NCBI GenBank assembly: GCA_030706735.1
Contig: JAUZNZ010000033.1
Location: 1-52,631 of the forward strand
DNA length: 52,631 nt
Direction of reading: 5' to 3'
Source: Bacteroidota bacterium
GTDB lineage: Bacteria > Bacteroidota > Bacteroidia > Chitinophagales > Chitinophagaceae
A program made the position numbers and the translations under genes. The notes beneath the pieces were generated by a model that did not search any database, was not told where the DNA came from, and was given only the letters and a program-made list of their open reading frames with translations. Below are positions 8,575-16,419 of the stretch, piece after piece; the stretch's first letter is position 1, and each line of letters begins with the position of its first letter.

Positions 8575-9368
8575 TCAGGATGTTTTTGGCTTTTAATACG
8601 ATTCCAGATGTCGTCCATCTCCTGCAGGGTCATGTCGGACAAGGACCGGCCCGCAGCGAGGGCCTGTTCTTCCATTTGGGTGAAACGTCCGATGAATTTC
8701 TTGTTCGCCCGTTCGAGGGAGTTCTCAGCGTCTATATGCAAAAACCGTGCGTAATTGACGAGAGAAAAGGCAAGATCGCCAAACTCTTCTTCGATGCCGG
8801 CCTGGTCCCCGAGGGCAATCGCCTGCTGCAGCTCGGCCATCTCCTCCCGCACTTTATCCCAGACCTGGGGGGCCTGCTCCCACTCGAAGCCTACCTGGGC
8901 AGCTTTTTCCTGAAGGCGTGTCGCTTTGACGGTGGCCGGGAGGGACAGCGGTACGCCGCTAAGTACCGATCTCTTGCCCTCCTTCAATTTCAGCTTTTCC
9001 CAATTCTTTTTGACGTCCGAGTCGTCCCTGACCTCGACGAGCCGTCCTTCGTCGGCGGGATCGCCATAGATATGGGGGTGCCGGGCGATCAACTTGGTGC
9101 AAATGCCGTCGATCACCTCTTCCAGGGTAAATTGTCCCTGTTCTTTTCCGATGCGGGCGTAGAAAACGATATGGAGGAGCAGATCACCGAGCTCTTCCCG
9201 GATACCCTTCCAGTCCTCATTGGTGATCGAATCGGCCAATTCGTACAATTCCTCGATCGTCAGGGGGCGGAGGGTTTGCACGGTCTGCTTCCGATCCCAG
9301 GGACACTTTTCCCGCAATTCGTCCATGATCCCGACCAGGCGGCTAAAAGAGGCGGCGATTCCATTCAT
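8571..9368 (-). CDS. mazG: Nucleoside triphosphate pyrophosphohydrolase MazG
   Basis: MazG hydrolyses (d)NTPs to NMP and pyrophosphate and is linked to housecleaning and stringent-response control. The 265 residues show the tandem-domain layout of full-length MazG. The N-terminal repeat has CPWDRKQTVQTLRPLTIEE and the EELGDLLLHIVF metal-binding helix, followed by a RHPHIYGD loop; the C-terminal repeat has EEEFGDLAFSLVNYARF. The ATG at 9366-9368 gives the expected start. The stop overlaps the start of the sensor kinase by four bases, so the two are an operon. Whether the kinase pairing has functional meaning is unknown. Confidence 0.95.
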   Translation of the reverse strand: MNGIAASFSRLVGIMDELREKCPWDRKQTVQTLRPLTIEELYELADSITNEDWKGIREELGDLLLHIVFYARIGKEQGQFTLEEVIDGICTKLIARHPHIYGDPADEGRLVEVRDDSDVKKNWEKLKLKEGKRSVLSGVPLSLPATVKATRLQEKAAQVGFEWEQAPQVWDKVREEMAELQQAIALGDQAGIEEEFGDLAFSLVNYARFLHIDAENSLERANKKFIGRFTQMEEQALAAGRSLSDMTLQEMDDIWNRIKSQKHPD

Positions 9369-9385
9369 ACTATTAACGTTTAAAC

Positions 9386-10627
9386 TTATACGGATATAAG
9401 AGAGATCACTAAGAACAATAAAAGCAGGACCGTGTTCACGACGAAGGCCAGCAACATGAGGATAATGTATTTCACGATCGTCTTGGCGCGGCCCTGGCGG
9501 TAGAACGTACGCATGGCCTTATACAGGTACCACAGCATGTAGAGGATCAGTCCGAATATCAGAAAGCCGCTGAGTACATCCAGCCATCTCCAGCCGAGCA
9601 AATTAGTCAGCTCGTTAAGCAGGCTCAGGGCCAGTGTCGATAGGAAGGTGGCGCAATAGACGTGGATAGTGAAGATCCCGTGCTCAACGTAGAGGTACTG
9701 TTTGCGTCGCACGTAGAGCAACCGGAGGATCAGGGCGAAAAAGGGCAGAGAGAAAAAGAGGATCTTCGGAAAGGAATGCAGGAAATTCTCCTTGAAATGT
9801 TCAAAAAAGCTGCTTTGGTCCTTTCGCACTTCCTCATCCATATTGATGATCCGGCGCATCAGCAGGCCCTTGAAAAAACCGTCGCGCAGGCTATCCGGCA
9901 AGGCGTGCTGTACGGAATCGTAGTGTGCTACGCTATGGTATTGGCTTTCGTGCCATCCGAACAAATTATTTCTCCTCGCGGTATCGTTCGCCTGCGATAT
10001 GGCGTCCTTGAGCCTGGTTCGGACGGTCGCAGGGAGGTCCGACCTCCCGATGCTGTCTGCATAAGCCTGTAACCAAAACCCCCTAAGCTCTTCCCTGGTG
10101 AATTTGCGAGTGGTGGTATCCCCGTATGTCCGCCTTATTACCGCGATCGTGGTATTGAGTCTGTCCAGTTCGATCTGTTTATCTTCACGGTCGCCGGAAT
10201 TGGCCTGTGGCAACCCGGCGTTGACCTTGTCACGCGCCTTTTGCAGATCCCGCAGGCCTTCGACCTTCTCCTTCGGGGGAGTTTCTTTGACCTGTAAGAC
10301 CTGCCTGGAGGCCGGCAATGAAAAAAGGATGATAAAAAAGATGGCCGAGGTGAACACGTACATGCGGATGGGATTCAGGTAGCTGGCCCTCCGGCCCCTG
10401 GTATATTCGACGGAGAGGAATCCGGGGCGTTTCAGAAGGTATTTGACGGTGCTAAAGAATTTTCCGTCAAAATGGGTGATATCGTTGAAAAAGTGCTGTA
10501 CAAGGTGCCAGACCGTCTCCCTCGGCTCGAGATTTTCCTGCCCGCAAACATGGCAATAGCGTCCATACAAGGGGTTGGTTTGGCAATTCAGGCATGTCGG
10601 CTCCTTTCTTTCTTTTAAATGAGACAC
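9386..10627 (-). CDS. DUF3667 family membrane protein
   Basis: The protein begins with a short zinc-ribbon-like segment, CLNCQTNPLYGRYCHVCGQ, with two Cys-x2-Cys pairs. A conserved DUF3667 block follows (LVQHFFNDITHFDGKFFSTVKYLLKRPGFL), then a first membrane helix near residues 90-108. A polar, probably non-cytoplasmic stretch of about 160 residues is followed by three or four further helices at the C-terminal end (about 280-410). The family is widespread in Bacteroidota and has no established function. The start is a GTG at 10625-10627; no in-frame ATG exists before the zinc ribbon. It is 17 bases from mazG on the same strand and may belong to that operon as its first gene. Confidence 0.75.
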   Translation of the reverse strand: MSHLKERKEPTCLNCQTNPLYGRYCHVCGQENLEPRETVWHLVQHFFNDITHFDGKFFSTVKYLLKRPGFLSVEYTRGRRASYLNPIRMYVFTSAIFFIILFSLPASRQVLQVKETPPKEKVEGLRDLQKARDKVNAGLPQANSGDREDKQIELDRLNTTIAVIRRTYGDTTTRKFTREELRGFWLQAYADSIGRSDLPATVRTRLKDAISQANDTARRNNLFGWHESQYHSVAHYDSVQHALPDSLRDGFFKGLLMRRIINMDEEVRKDQSSFFEHFKENFLHSFPKILFFSLPFFALILRLLYVRRKQYLYVEHGIFTIHVYCATFLSTLALSLLNELTNLLGWRWLDVLSGFLIFGLILYMLWYLYKAMRTFYRQGRAKTIVKYIILMLLAFVVNTVLLLLFLVISLISV

Positions 10628-10712
10628 TTAGATTGGAAAATTTTGGCTAAAAATAAGGAACTTAAGCCCTTGGAATGTATTAAAAGGGCGATTTTTTCGT
10701 TAGTTGGGGAGA

Positions 10713-11561
10713 ATGAAAATGAAACCACTTATCGGATCGTTGCTGTTGATCGTCTTCGGGCCGGGCGTCATGGCCCAATATTACTACAAGGATATTATCG
10801 TCACGGGACAGACCTCGTCCCGCTGGAAGCAGTTTTCAGCTAACAGGGTCCGGTCGGTAACCCTAAGCAGTTCCGAGAGCGACGGCCGTCCGACCGAGGG
10901 CTTCGCGATCGACCAGGAGGTGGCGGCCGATCAATCCCTGGTGACCACGCATACGCGCTCCAAGGGTTCAACAGAATCGTGGCTTTTCGCCTATTACTCT
11001 CCGGCCGGCCTGCCAGTCAGAACGGTCGACACCAGCGACACCTATCGCAGTGTTTCCGAATATCGGTACGACCCCTCCGGCCGGCTTGAATCCATCACGA
11101 ATACTTCCATTGAGACGGATAACCATACGCAGGCCGAGGAGCAGCATCTCTGGCAGTATGGCGCGGACGGGAAACCGTCAGCGATGCTGAAGATCCTGAA
11201 CGGCACCGATACAACGTATGTCCGGTTTGTGCAGGACGAAAAGGGAAATATCGCCGAAGAGCATGCTGTACGGAACAGAAGCGAGCTGCCGGTGGTGTAT
11301 TATTACTATGACGGAGACAACCGTCTTACGGATATCGTTCGTTACAGTCAAAGGGCAAAGCGGCTGCTGCCGGACTATATTTTCGAATATGACGAGGGGA
11401 TGCGGCTCTCGTCCATGCTGATCGTTCCGGAGCAAGGCGTGAGCCAATACCAGAAGTGGATCTATCAGTATAACGACAAGGGATTGAAAGTAAAGGAATC
11501 CTGCTTTAACAAGCAAAAAGAGTTGGTGGGCAGCATTGGATATGCGTACACGTACAGGTAG
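10713..11561 (+). CDS. Exported protein with YD/Rhs-like repeats
   Basis: The protein has a signal peptide (MKMKPLIGSLLLIVFGPGVMAQ) and then about 260 residues of beta-rich repeats of the YD type, for example YRYDPSGRLESI, WQYGADGKPSAM, YYYDGDNRLTDIV, FEYDEGMRLSSM and YQYNDKGLKVKE. Such repeats resemble the strand-turn units of Rhs/YD shells, but the protein is far too short to form a toxin-enclosing shell and has no toxin tip. A surface or periplasmic structural or ligand-binding role is possible. A TTG at 10704 is in frame, but the ATG at 10713 is preferred because the signal peptide starts there. No specific function can be assigned. Confidence 0.65.
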   Translation: MKMKPLIGSLLLIVFGPGVMAQYYYKDIIVTGQTSSRWKQFSANRVRSVTLSSSESDGRPTEGFAIDQEVAADQSLVTTHTRSKGSTESWLFAYYSPAGLPVRTVDTSDTYRSVSEYRYDPSGRLESITNTSIETDNHTQAEEQHLWQYGADGKPSAMLKILNGTDTTYVRFVQDEKGNIAEEHAVRNRSELPVVYYYYDGDNRLTDIVRYSQRAKRLLPDYIFEYDEGMRLSSMLIVPEQGVSQYQKWIYQYNDKGLKVKESCFNKQKELVGSIGYAYTYR

Positions 11562-11604
11562 TTGCATGCTTGTAAATAATAATGAATCTGTAAAAATATT
11601 TGCT

Positions 11605-12288
11605 ATGTCCGTTTTGCGTTTTCCTGTCCTGGCTTGCAGCCTGCTGCTTGTGGCTTGCAGTTTCTTTTCTGCTCCCTGCCGGGCGCAGGATCTGGACTTT
11701 CCGGACTATCGCAACAAGAAGGACAATTTTTCCAGGATACAGGATAAGATGATGCGGGCCGATATTGCGAGCTTCGCGCTTGCCGGGGTGGATGAGAGTA
11801 TCGGGAAAGCGCAGTTAAAGACCGTACCGCTCAAAGAGTATGGCCCCGCCTTCATGAAGTTCGAGGGACCGGATGTCCGGGGCGAACTGATCCAGGTTAC
11901 GATCCGCACGGGTACGTTCGATCCGGCCAAGCACAAGCTGATGGTCGTGGACAAGCATCTGTTGCGCATCGACGGCCATCCTTACTATGGGGGTAACTAC
12001 GGTGAGACGCCCAAAACGACCATTGAGTCGGTGATCGTCGTGGTGGGGAAGGATACCGTGCCGGTTCCGAGGGAGGCCTATTCAGACCTGTATGATCCCA
12101 AGTTCAGTTTTAGGGAAGGAGGAGCCAATCGTACGCGCAATGGGGTCTATCTATCTGCAGACAAGAATTCGCATCTCGTGTACATCTATATGCTCAATGT
12201 AGAGAATGGCGGTTCGGAATTCACGTGGGTGATCCAGAACAGACAGTATTTGAGGAGAGTGGTTGACTTCGGCATGCTACCGAAATGA
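11605..12288 (+). CDS. Exported protein of unknown function
   Basis: I do not recognise this family. The 227-residue product has a long hydrophobic signal (MSVLRFPVLACSLLLVACSF) that could be read as a lipoprotein signal with the Cys of LLVAC as lipid site, or as a normal signal peptide ending in CRAQ. The mature part is about 200 residues of mixed, probably beta-rich sequence without repeats or obvious catalytic motifs. An in-frame ATG at 11536 would overlap the previous gene and add 23 residues unlike a signal, so 11605 is chosen. It is tandem with the YD-repeat protein (43 bases) and ends 3 bases from the convergent DUF6786 gene. Confidence 0.55.
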   Translation: MSVLRFPVLACSLLLVACSFFSAPCRAQDLDFPDYRNKKDNFSRIQDKMMRADIASFALAGVDESIGKAQLKTVPLKEYGPAFMKFEGPDVRGELIQVTIRTGTFDPAKHKLMVVDKHLLRIDGHPYYGGNYGETPKTTIESVIVVVGKDTVPVPREAYSDLYDPKFSFREGGANRTRNGVYLSADKNSHLVYIYMLNVENGGSEFTWVIQNRQYLRRVVDFGMLPK

Positions 12289-12291
12289 TCA

Positions 12292-13593
12292 TTATCCCGG
12301 GAAGGCTTTTTTTATCTCCCCCAAGGAAGTGCCGAGCACGAGCCGGCTGATGGTATTCAGGTCCTTTTCGCTCCCGATAAAATGGAAAACTGCGTGATGA
12401 TGTGTCTGGGCTTGCCGGGGCTGAAGGAAGGCCGCCGGGGACACGCTCTCCAATTCATAGAATGGGCCCATTTTCGTGCCGTCGGCAAGGGGACCGTCAT
12501 TATAGGCGTTCACCGCGTCGCCGCTAAAGGGCGGTTTGCCAATGCTCCATTCCTGATTCAGGTATTTCCCGCCCGGGTCCACGTCGAATAAAATGATCGT
12601 CAGCACCCGGTTATCCGCATCGAAGCTGCCCGCCACAGGTTTCGCTCTTGGGGGATAAATGCCCAGTTTACCTCTGCTATTCCCGTCAGCGCGGTACAAT
12701 ATGGCGCTATCCTTCACTACGAATCTTTCCGGGGGTATCTTTCCAAAATAATCCGTGGTAGCGATCCTGCCGGATTCAGAACGATCCTGCCTGATCACCC
12801 CCCGCCTGAACGGAATAATAATCACTGCAGAAGGGGAGGGACGGAACATGTCCAGCATCCAGATGCAGGGCATGCCCGAGCCGGCCGTCCACTCGTGCGC
12901 TCCCGTGTTGGTCAGGATGTTGACTGTTTGATATCCCACTGCATTGATGGACGTATCCATAGGAATGCCGAGCAGGGAATCGATCTGTCCGCGATCCAGG
13001 ATCGTCACGCTGCGATCGATTGCCAGGGAAAATGAGGTGCCGGCGTAATTGGATATCTGCATATCCTTGTGCATGGTCACCGATCTGCTGTTCCTTGAAG
13101 TGACCGACCAGGCTTCCGTATCGAAGGGAGATGGTGTTTTCCAGTTCGGGTAGACCATCGACTTGCCCCTGGTGAAGAACAGGGAATACTTGCCGCCTTC
13201 GGGGCCGAGCCAGAGGCGATTCTCGCCTCCATAGGCGTTCATGTGGCTGTCCACGGCCGCTGCAAACGCCGGGTAATTGATCCACCCGAAACTTGTTCCC
13301 GAATCGCCCTGCGCCGTGGAGGTGAAGACCTTGCCCTGGTACCTGGGGGAGACGATCAGTTCGCCATTTCCCTGACTGTTTTGCAAGACGATCACGCTGT
13401 CCTGGCGATTCAGGAAATCAAGGTCGTATCTGAAGCTGCCCTGAGGACTGTGTACCGGCGTCCCGTTCTTGTCTATTTGCGAACCATCCTGACAGGAAAG
13501 GAATGGGAAGGCGACAGCGGAGCAAAGGAGCAGGCAGGTATATAGCCGGAACCTGCCGGTTGCCGGGCATATGTCAATCGATCTCCAGCGCAT
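12292..13593 (-). CDS. DUF6786 family lipoprotein
   Basis: The product begins with basic residues, a hydrophobic stretch and the lipobox-like FPFLSC, so it is probably lipid-anchored outside the cytoplasm. The body includes the block GGENRLWLGPEGGKYSLFF, which I associate with DUF6786, a family common near glycoside hydrolases in Bacteroidota and resembling beta-sandwich sugar-binding or mutarotase-like proteins. The ATG at 13591-13593 is chosen because longer versions have no signal-like start. It overlaps the end of the upstream GH172-like gene by 20 bases, which implies translational coupling and a shared job, most likely on an oligosaccharide. The family name comes from memory of the motif and has not been searched. 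Confidence 0.65.
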   Translation of the reverse strand: MRWRSIDICPATGRFRLYTCLLLCSAVAFPFLSCQDGSQIDKNGTPVHSPQGSFRYDLDFLNRQDSVIVLQNSQGNGELIVSPRYQGKVFTSTAQGDSGTSFGWINYPAFAAAVDSHMNAYGGENRLWLGPEGGKYSLFFTRGKSMVYPNWKTPSPFDTEAWSVTSRNSRSVTMHKDMQISNYAGTSFSLAIDRSVTILDRGQIDSLLGIPMDTSINAVGYQTVNILTNTGAHEWTAGSGMPCIWMLDMFRPSPSAVIIIPFRRGVIRQDRSESGRIATTDYFGKIPPERFVVKDSAILYRADGNSRGKLGIYPPRAKPVAGSFDADNRVLTIILFDVDPGGKYLNQEWSIGKPPFSGDAVNAYNDGPLADGTKMGPFYELESVSPAAFLQPRQAQTHHHAVFHFIGSEKDLNTISRLVLGTSLGEIKKAFPG

Positions 13594-14740
13594 CTTTCGA
13601 CGGGAATTTTCGGAAAGGAACATGAGGTTCTGTCTGGTACCAGAAGGCCATGGACGCAATATCATCCTGGAGCGGGAGATACCGGCCGCCCTCTCTCCAT
13701 CCCAAGGCCTGGATCGTGACGCTCAGGCTCTTGTCAAAACGAATGGGGTCCGTGATATGCCAGCGGTACAAGCCGAATCGTTGTGCTACCGCATAGTGGC
13801 CATCACCACGAATTACCTGGGCCAGGCCCGTGTAGGGCGTGTTGAATTCAGTATAACGGGACTCGTCCCCGCCGGCGGCGTTCTTAGAATGCGTATCGAA
13901 ATCGTAGGACCCGCAGAAATAATCTTCCGTGCCCGTCCCGCAGACGGTAGGGAATTGCGTGTCGCCATCCATGAAAAATTTTATCTCGCCTTCCCCCCAC
14001 CATCCATTATTATGCACTCCCCAGGCCAGGTAGGTACCTACATATTGTCCCTTACCCCTGATGCTGTCGACGATCACTACATTTTCCTTATAGGGCAGCG
14101 GATTTACCCGTCGGAATTGCGCATGGAAGTAAGCAGCATCAGGCGGGACCCCGGTCAGGATATAGTCTATCTGATAAAATAGGGTCATATCGCGGGCGTC
14201 GATATTCTCCATGGTAATGCGGCACTTCTTACGGAAAGGCATTGGCCAATAACAGTTAAAGGCGCTACCGGGGTTGACGCATACGGCCAGGGATCGGAGC
14301 GGTGCATATTGGCCCCAGCCCATACCAAAAAAATCTCCGATCGGCGCCTCGACCGAGGGTGTCTTTTCATCGTCCCAATAGAAGCGGAGTATTGAATAAC
14401 GCCAGTTACCGGTTGGCGTGAACCAGATGTGCTGGATGGATCCGGGGCCATCGATCTCAGCCACTGTGAATGTCGTTCCGGCTTTTACGGTTACGCATGG
14501 ACGCACTTTCCATCCCTGGCCCAATTCACGTGCCGCATCGTGCGGACCGTTGCCCGGAATGGCCTTGCCCCCCTCCCCTTTTGCCCCGGTGGGATTCTCG
14601 GCGCTGATGGATCGGGTCTTCGCGTCGGAAAGACGAAAAAGATTGCCGAGGTGGACATCGACGCCGTTGAAGCCGGGGGACTGCTGCGCATAAACCCGCG
14701 CAACCAGGAACAAGCAGCAACATAGTAACAACTGTCTCAT
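13574..14740 (-). CDS. GH172 (DUF2961) family glycoside hydrolase, secreted
   Basis: GH172 (formerly DUF2961) enzymes act on difructose dianhydrides, fructofuranosides and arabinofuranosides. The sequence has a signal peptide (MRQLLLCCCLFLVARVYAQ), an early DGPGSIQHIWFT block, GDFFGMGWG, and the two conserved acidic motifs GEGEIKFFMDGD and GTGTEDYFCGSYDF that hold the family's catalytic glutamates. At 388 residues it is the usual single-domain length. The ATG at 14738-14740 is preferred to upstream ones because it begins the signal peptide. It is the first gene of the pair with DUF6786, overlapping it by 20 bases. The substrate cannot be read from the sequence. Confidence 0.88.
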   Translation of the reverse strand: MRQLLLCCCLFLVARVYAQQSPGFNGVDVHLGNLFRLSDAKTRSISAENPTGAKGEGGKAIPGNGPHDAARELGQGWKVRPCVTVKAGTTFTVAEIDGPGSIQHIWFTPTGNWRYSILRFYWDDEKTPSVEAPIGDFFGMGWGQYAPLRSLAVCVNPGSAFNCYWPMPFRKKCRITMENIDARDMTLFYQIDYILTGVPPDAAYFHAQFRRVNPLPYKENVVIVDSIRGKGQYVGTYLAWGVHNNGWWGEGEIKFFMDGDTQFPTVCGTGTEDYFCGSYDFDTHSKNAAGGDESRYTEFNTPYTGLAQVIRGDGHYAVAQRFGLYRWHITDPIRFDKSLSVTIQALGWREGGRYLPLQDDIASMAFWYQTEPHVPFRKFPSKDALEID

Positions 14741-14799
14741 GCAGGGAACCATTTCGCCGTTTAAGGTCCGTCGAAACATGGGAATAGCCAAATAATTCT

Positions 14800-15675
14800 T
14801 CAGGGTTTATCCAGGAAAGAAATGATCGCTTTGATCACGACCGGATCCTTCAGGATCCGGAAATGCCCGGCGCCTTCGATCCGTTCGGCCTGGATGGCGG
14901 GATGACGATGGAGGAATGCCGCGACGTCTCCTTCCCTGACCAATTGATCGCTGCTATCGTAGACCATGAGTATACGTTCTGTATTCATCCGCCCTACGCA
15001 ATCGTCGAGGCTCATGGTGCGAAGATCATCGCCGAGTTTTGTCTCGACGAGGCGGTACACCGCGGCGATGACCCTGGGCCGGATCCCGAATAATTCGAAC
15101 GTGTCCTGGAAGAAGGCCGCCGCCGACAAAGGGGCGCCTGCCAGCACCAGCCGTGGCACGTGAACCCCTTTACGGGCCAGGGTCAGGGCGGACGTCAGTG
15201 CGCCTACCGAGTGACCGATCATCGCGTAGATGGGTTGTTCACGGTTCAAAACCTGATCCAGGATGTGAATCCATTGAACGAGGTTGGTGCGTTTACCCTC
15301 CGAGGTCCCGTGGGCCGGATTGTCGATGGCGACTACTGTATATCCGGCACGCGCTAACCCTTCCGTGAGGCCGGGAAAGCCGAGCCCCGTATCCGCCCAG
15401 CCATGCACGATCAACACTTTTCTTCCCCGGCCGTCGCCCCAGGTATAGCTGTCGATCTTCAGTGCAGTGGAATCGAAACTATATTTACTGAAGCGGTCTT
15501 GCCGGGTCACGGCCTTGCTTCTGGCTTTCAGATGGGCGTCCCGCAGCCGGCGTTTAGGGGGCGTTCCATACAGGCGGAAGAAGATCCGGGCCGCCAGCCC
15601 GGGAAAGAGGCTGCCCAAGCCAGAGATCAGCCATGCCGAAGCCTTCAGGGAGAAGGGCAACACTTTCTTTTGCAT
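14800..15675 (-). CDS. Alpha/beta hydrolase
   Basis: This is a serine hydrolase-fold protein of 291 residues. The core shows VLIVHGWADTG (oxyanion region), the nucleophile elbow GHSVG in AMIGHSVGALTSAL, an acidic residue in MVYDSSDQLV and the catalytic His in GAGHFRIL near the C-terminus. The N-terminal 40 residues are hydrophobic and basic and may associate with the membrane. It follows the TetR gene by 37 bases, and a palindrome matching the TetR gene's own operator lies 5 bases before its ATG, so it is the likely target of that repressor. A role in handling a toxic ester, lactone or electrophile is inference; the substrate is unknown. Confidence 0.85.
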   Translation of the reverse strand: MQKKVLPFSLKASAWLISGLGSLFPGLAARIFFRLYGTPPKRRLRDAHLKARSKAVTRQDRFSKYSFDSTALKIDSYTWGDGRGRKVLIVHGWADTGLGFPGLTEGLARAGYTVVAIDNPAHGTSEGKRTNLVQWIHILDQVLNREQPIYAMIGHSVGALTSALTLARKGVHVPRLVLAGAPLSAAAFFQDTFELFGIRPRVIAAVYRLVETKLGDDLRTMSLDDCVGRMNTERILMVYDSSDQLVREGDVAAFLHRHPAIQAERIEGAGHFRILKDPVVIKAIISFLDKP

Positions 15676-15679
15676 ATTT

Positions 15680-15695
15680 TAGACCGATCGGTTTA
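15680..15695. promoter_or_regulatory. Operator-like palindrome before the hydrolase gene
   Basis: TAGACCGATCGGTTTA is a near-perfect 16-bp palindrome with one mismatched pair and a perfect 10-bp core. It matches the palindrome at 16357-16372 at 13 of 16 positions, keeping TAGACC and TCGGT. It lies 5 bases upstream of the hydrolase ATG and is the likely second binding site of the TetR-family repressor. Confidence 0.7.
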
Positions 15696-15712
15696 TTAAT
15701 GGTCAAAAAAAA

Positions 15713-16312
15713 TCACGTCAGCCATCCGGCCATTTCCTGTTGCAACAGGTCAATGATCAGGCTCATCTGGCGGTTACTGTTCTGGATGCGGCTGATCATG
15801 ATGCCGCCTTCCATCATCGCATACATTTTGATCGCGAAAATGCGGGCATCCCATTCCTGTCTGAACTCGCCATCGCGGATGCCCCGTTGTACCAATCTTT
15901 CAATAGACTGCTGGAATTGCAGGATGACCTCATTCACCCGCCGCCTAAGCAGGGGATTGGTGTCGTCCGCCTCAGTTCCGAAGTTGATGACAGGACAGCC
16001 TCCTTTCATGGGAGGGTTTGTCGGATAGGTGCGGTAGAATTCCAGGATAGCGTTTAATTTCCCCCGGGCGGTGGATTCCCCGGACGTCAGCCGCCGGACC
16101 TCTTCGGCGACGATGTTCACGATATGGTCGAAGGCTGCCAGCGAGATCTCTTCCTTGCCGGTGAAATTCCCATATATGCCCCCCTTGGCCAGCCTGGTTG
16201 CCTCCATGATGTCGCTGATGGAGGTACCGGCGATCCCCTTTTGGTTGAAAAGGGGGGCCGCTTTTTCCACGATGAATTTTTTGGTCCTGTCTGCTTTTGT
16301 CTGGTGGGTCAA
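15713..16312 (-). CDS. TetR/AcrR family repressor, NemR-like
   Basis: TetR proteins are dimeric repressors released from DNA by a ligand or by modification. Residues 10-55 form the helix-turn-helix domain (SISDIMEATRLAKGGIYGNF). The C-terminal domain has PMKGGCPVINFGTEA, resembling the segment of E. coli NemR that holds its redox- and electrophile-sensing Cys106. Counting from the TTG start at 16310-16312, the single cysteine here is also residue 106. No ATG fits the family's usual N-terminus, so TTG is chosen. A palindrome within its own promoter implies autorepression, and a matching one precedes the adjacent hydrolase. Sensing of reactive electrophiles or oxidants is inference by analogy. 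Confidence 0.87.
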   Translation of the reverse strand: MTHQTKADRTKKFIVEKAAPLFNQKGIAGTSISDIMEATRLAKGGIYGNFTGKEEISLAAFDHIVNIVAEEVRRLTSGESTARGKLNAILEFYRTYPTNPPMKGGCPVINFGTEADDTNPLLRRRVNEVILQFQQSIERLVQRGIRDGEFRQEWDARIFAIKMYAMMEGGIMISRIQNSNRQMSLIIDLLQQEMAGWLT

Positions 16313-16350
16313 TGGTGAATCGAAATGGTGAACCGGAATGCGCCGGAAAA

Positions 16351-16380
16351 CAAAAATAGACCTTTCGGTCTATTTTGAAA
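16351..16380 (-). promoter_or_regulatory. TetR promoter with embedded operator palindrome
   Basis: TAGACCTTTCGGTCTA (16357-16372) is a palindrome with 6-bp perfect arms, extending to 10 bp with the flanking A/T bases. On the minus strand the -7 box TATTTTTG (16351-16358) fully matches TAnnTTTG, and TTTC at 16377-16380 sits where a -33 element is expected (18-base spacer). The operator therefore lies between the two promoter elements, the classic position for autorepression. Confidence 0.7.
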
Positions 16381-16419
16381 AAATATTTTTTTTTGACCTG
16401 CGGGTTATCGCATGCGCGG

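Noticed and set aside
8565-9383. 272-codon plus-strand frame covering mazG
   Set aside because: mazG on the other strand has clear family motifs throughout; the frame is its shadow.
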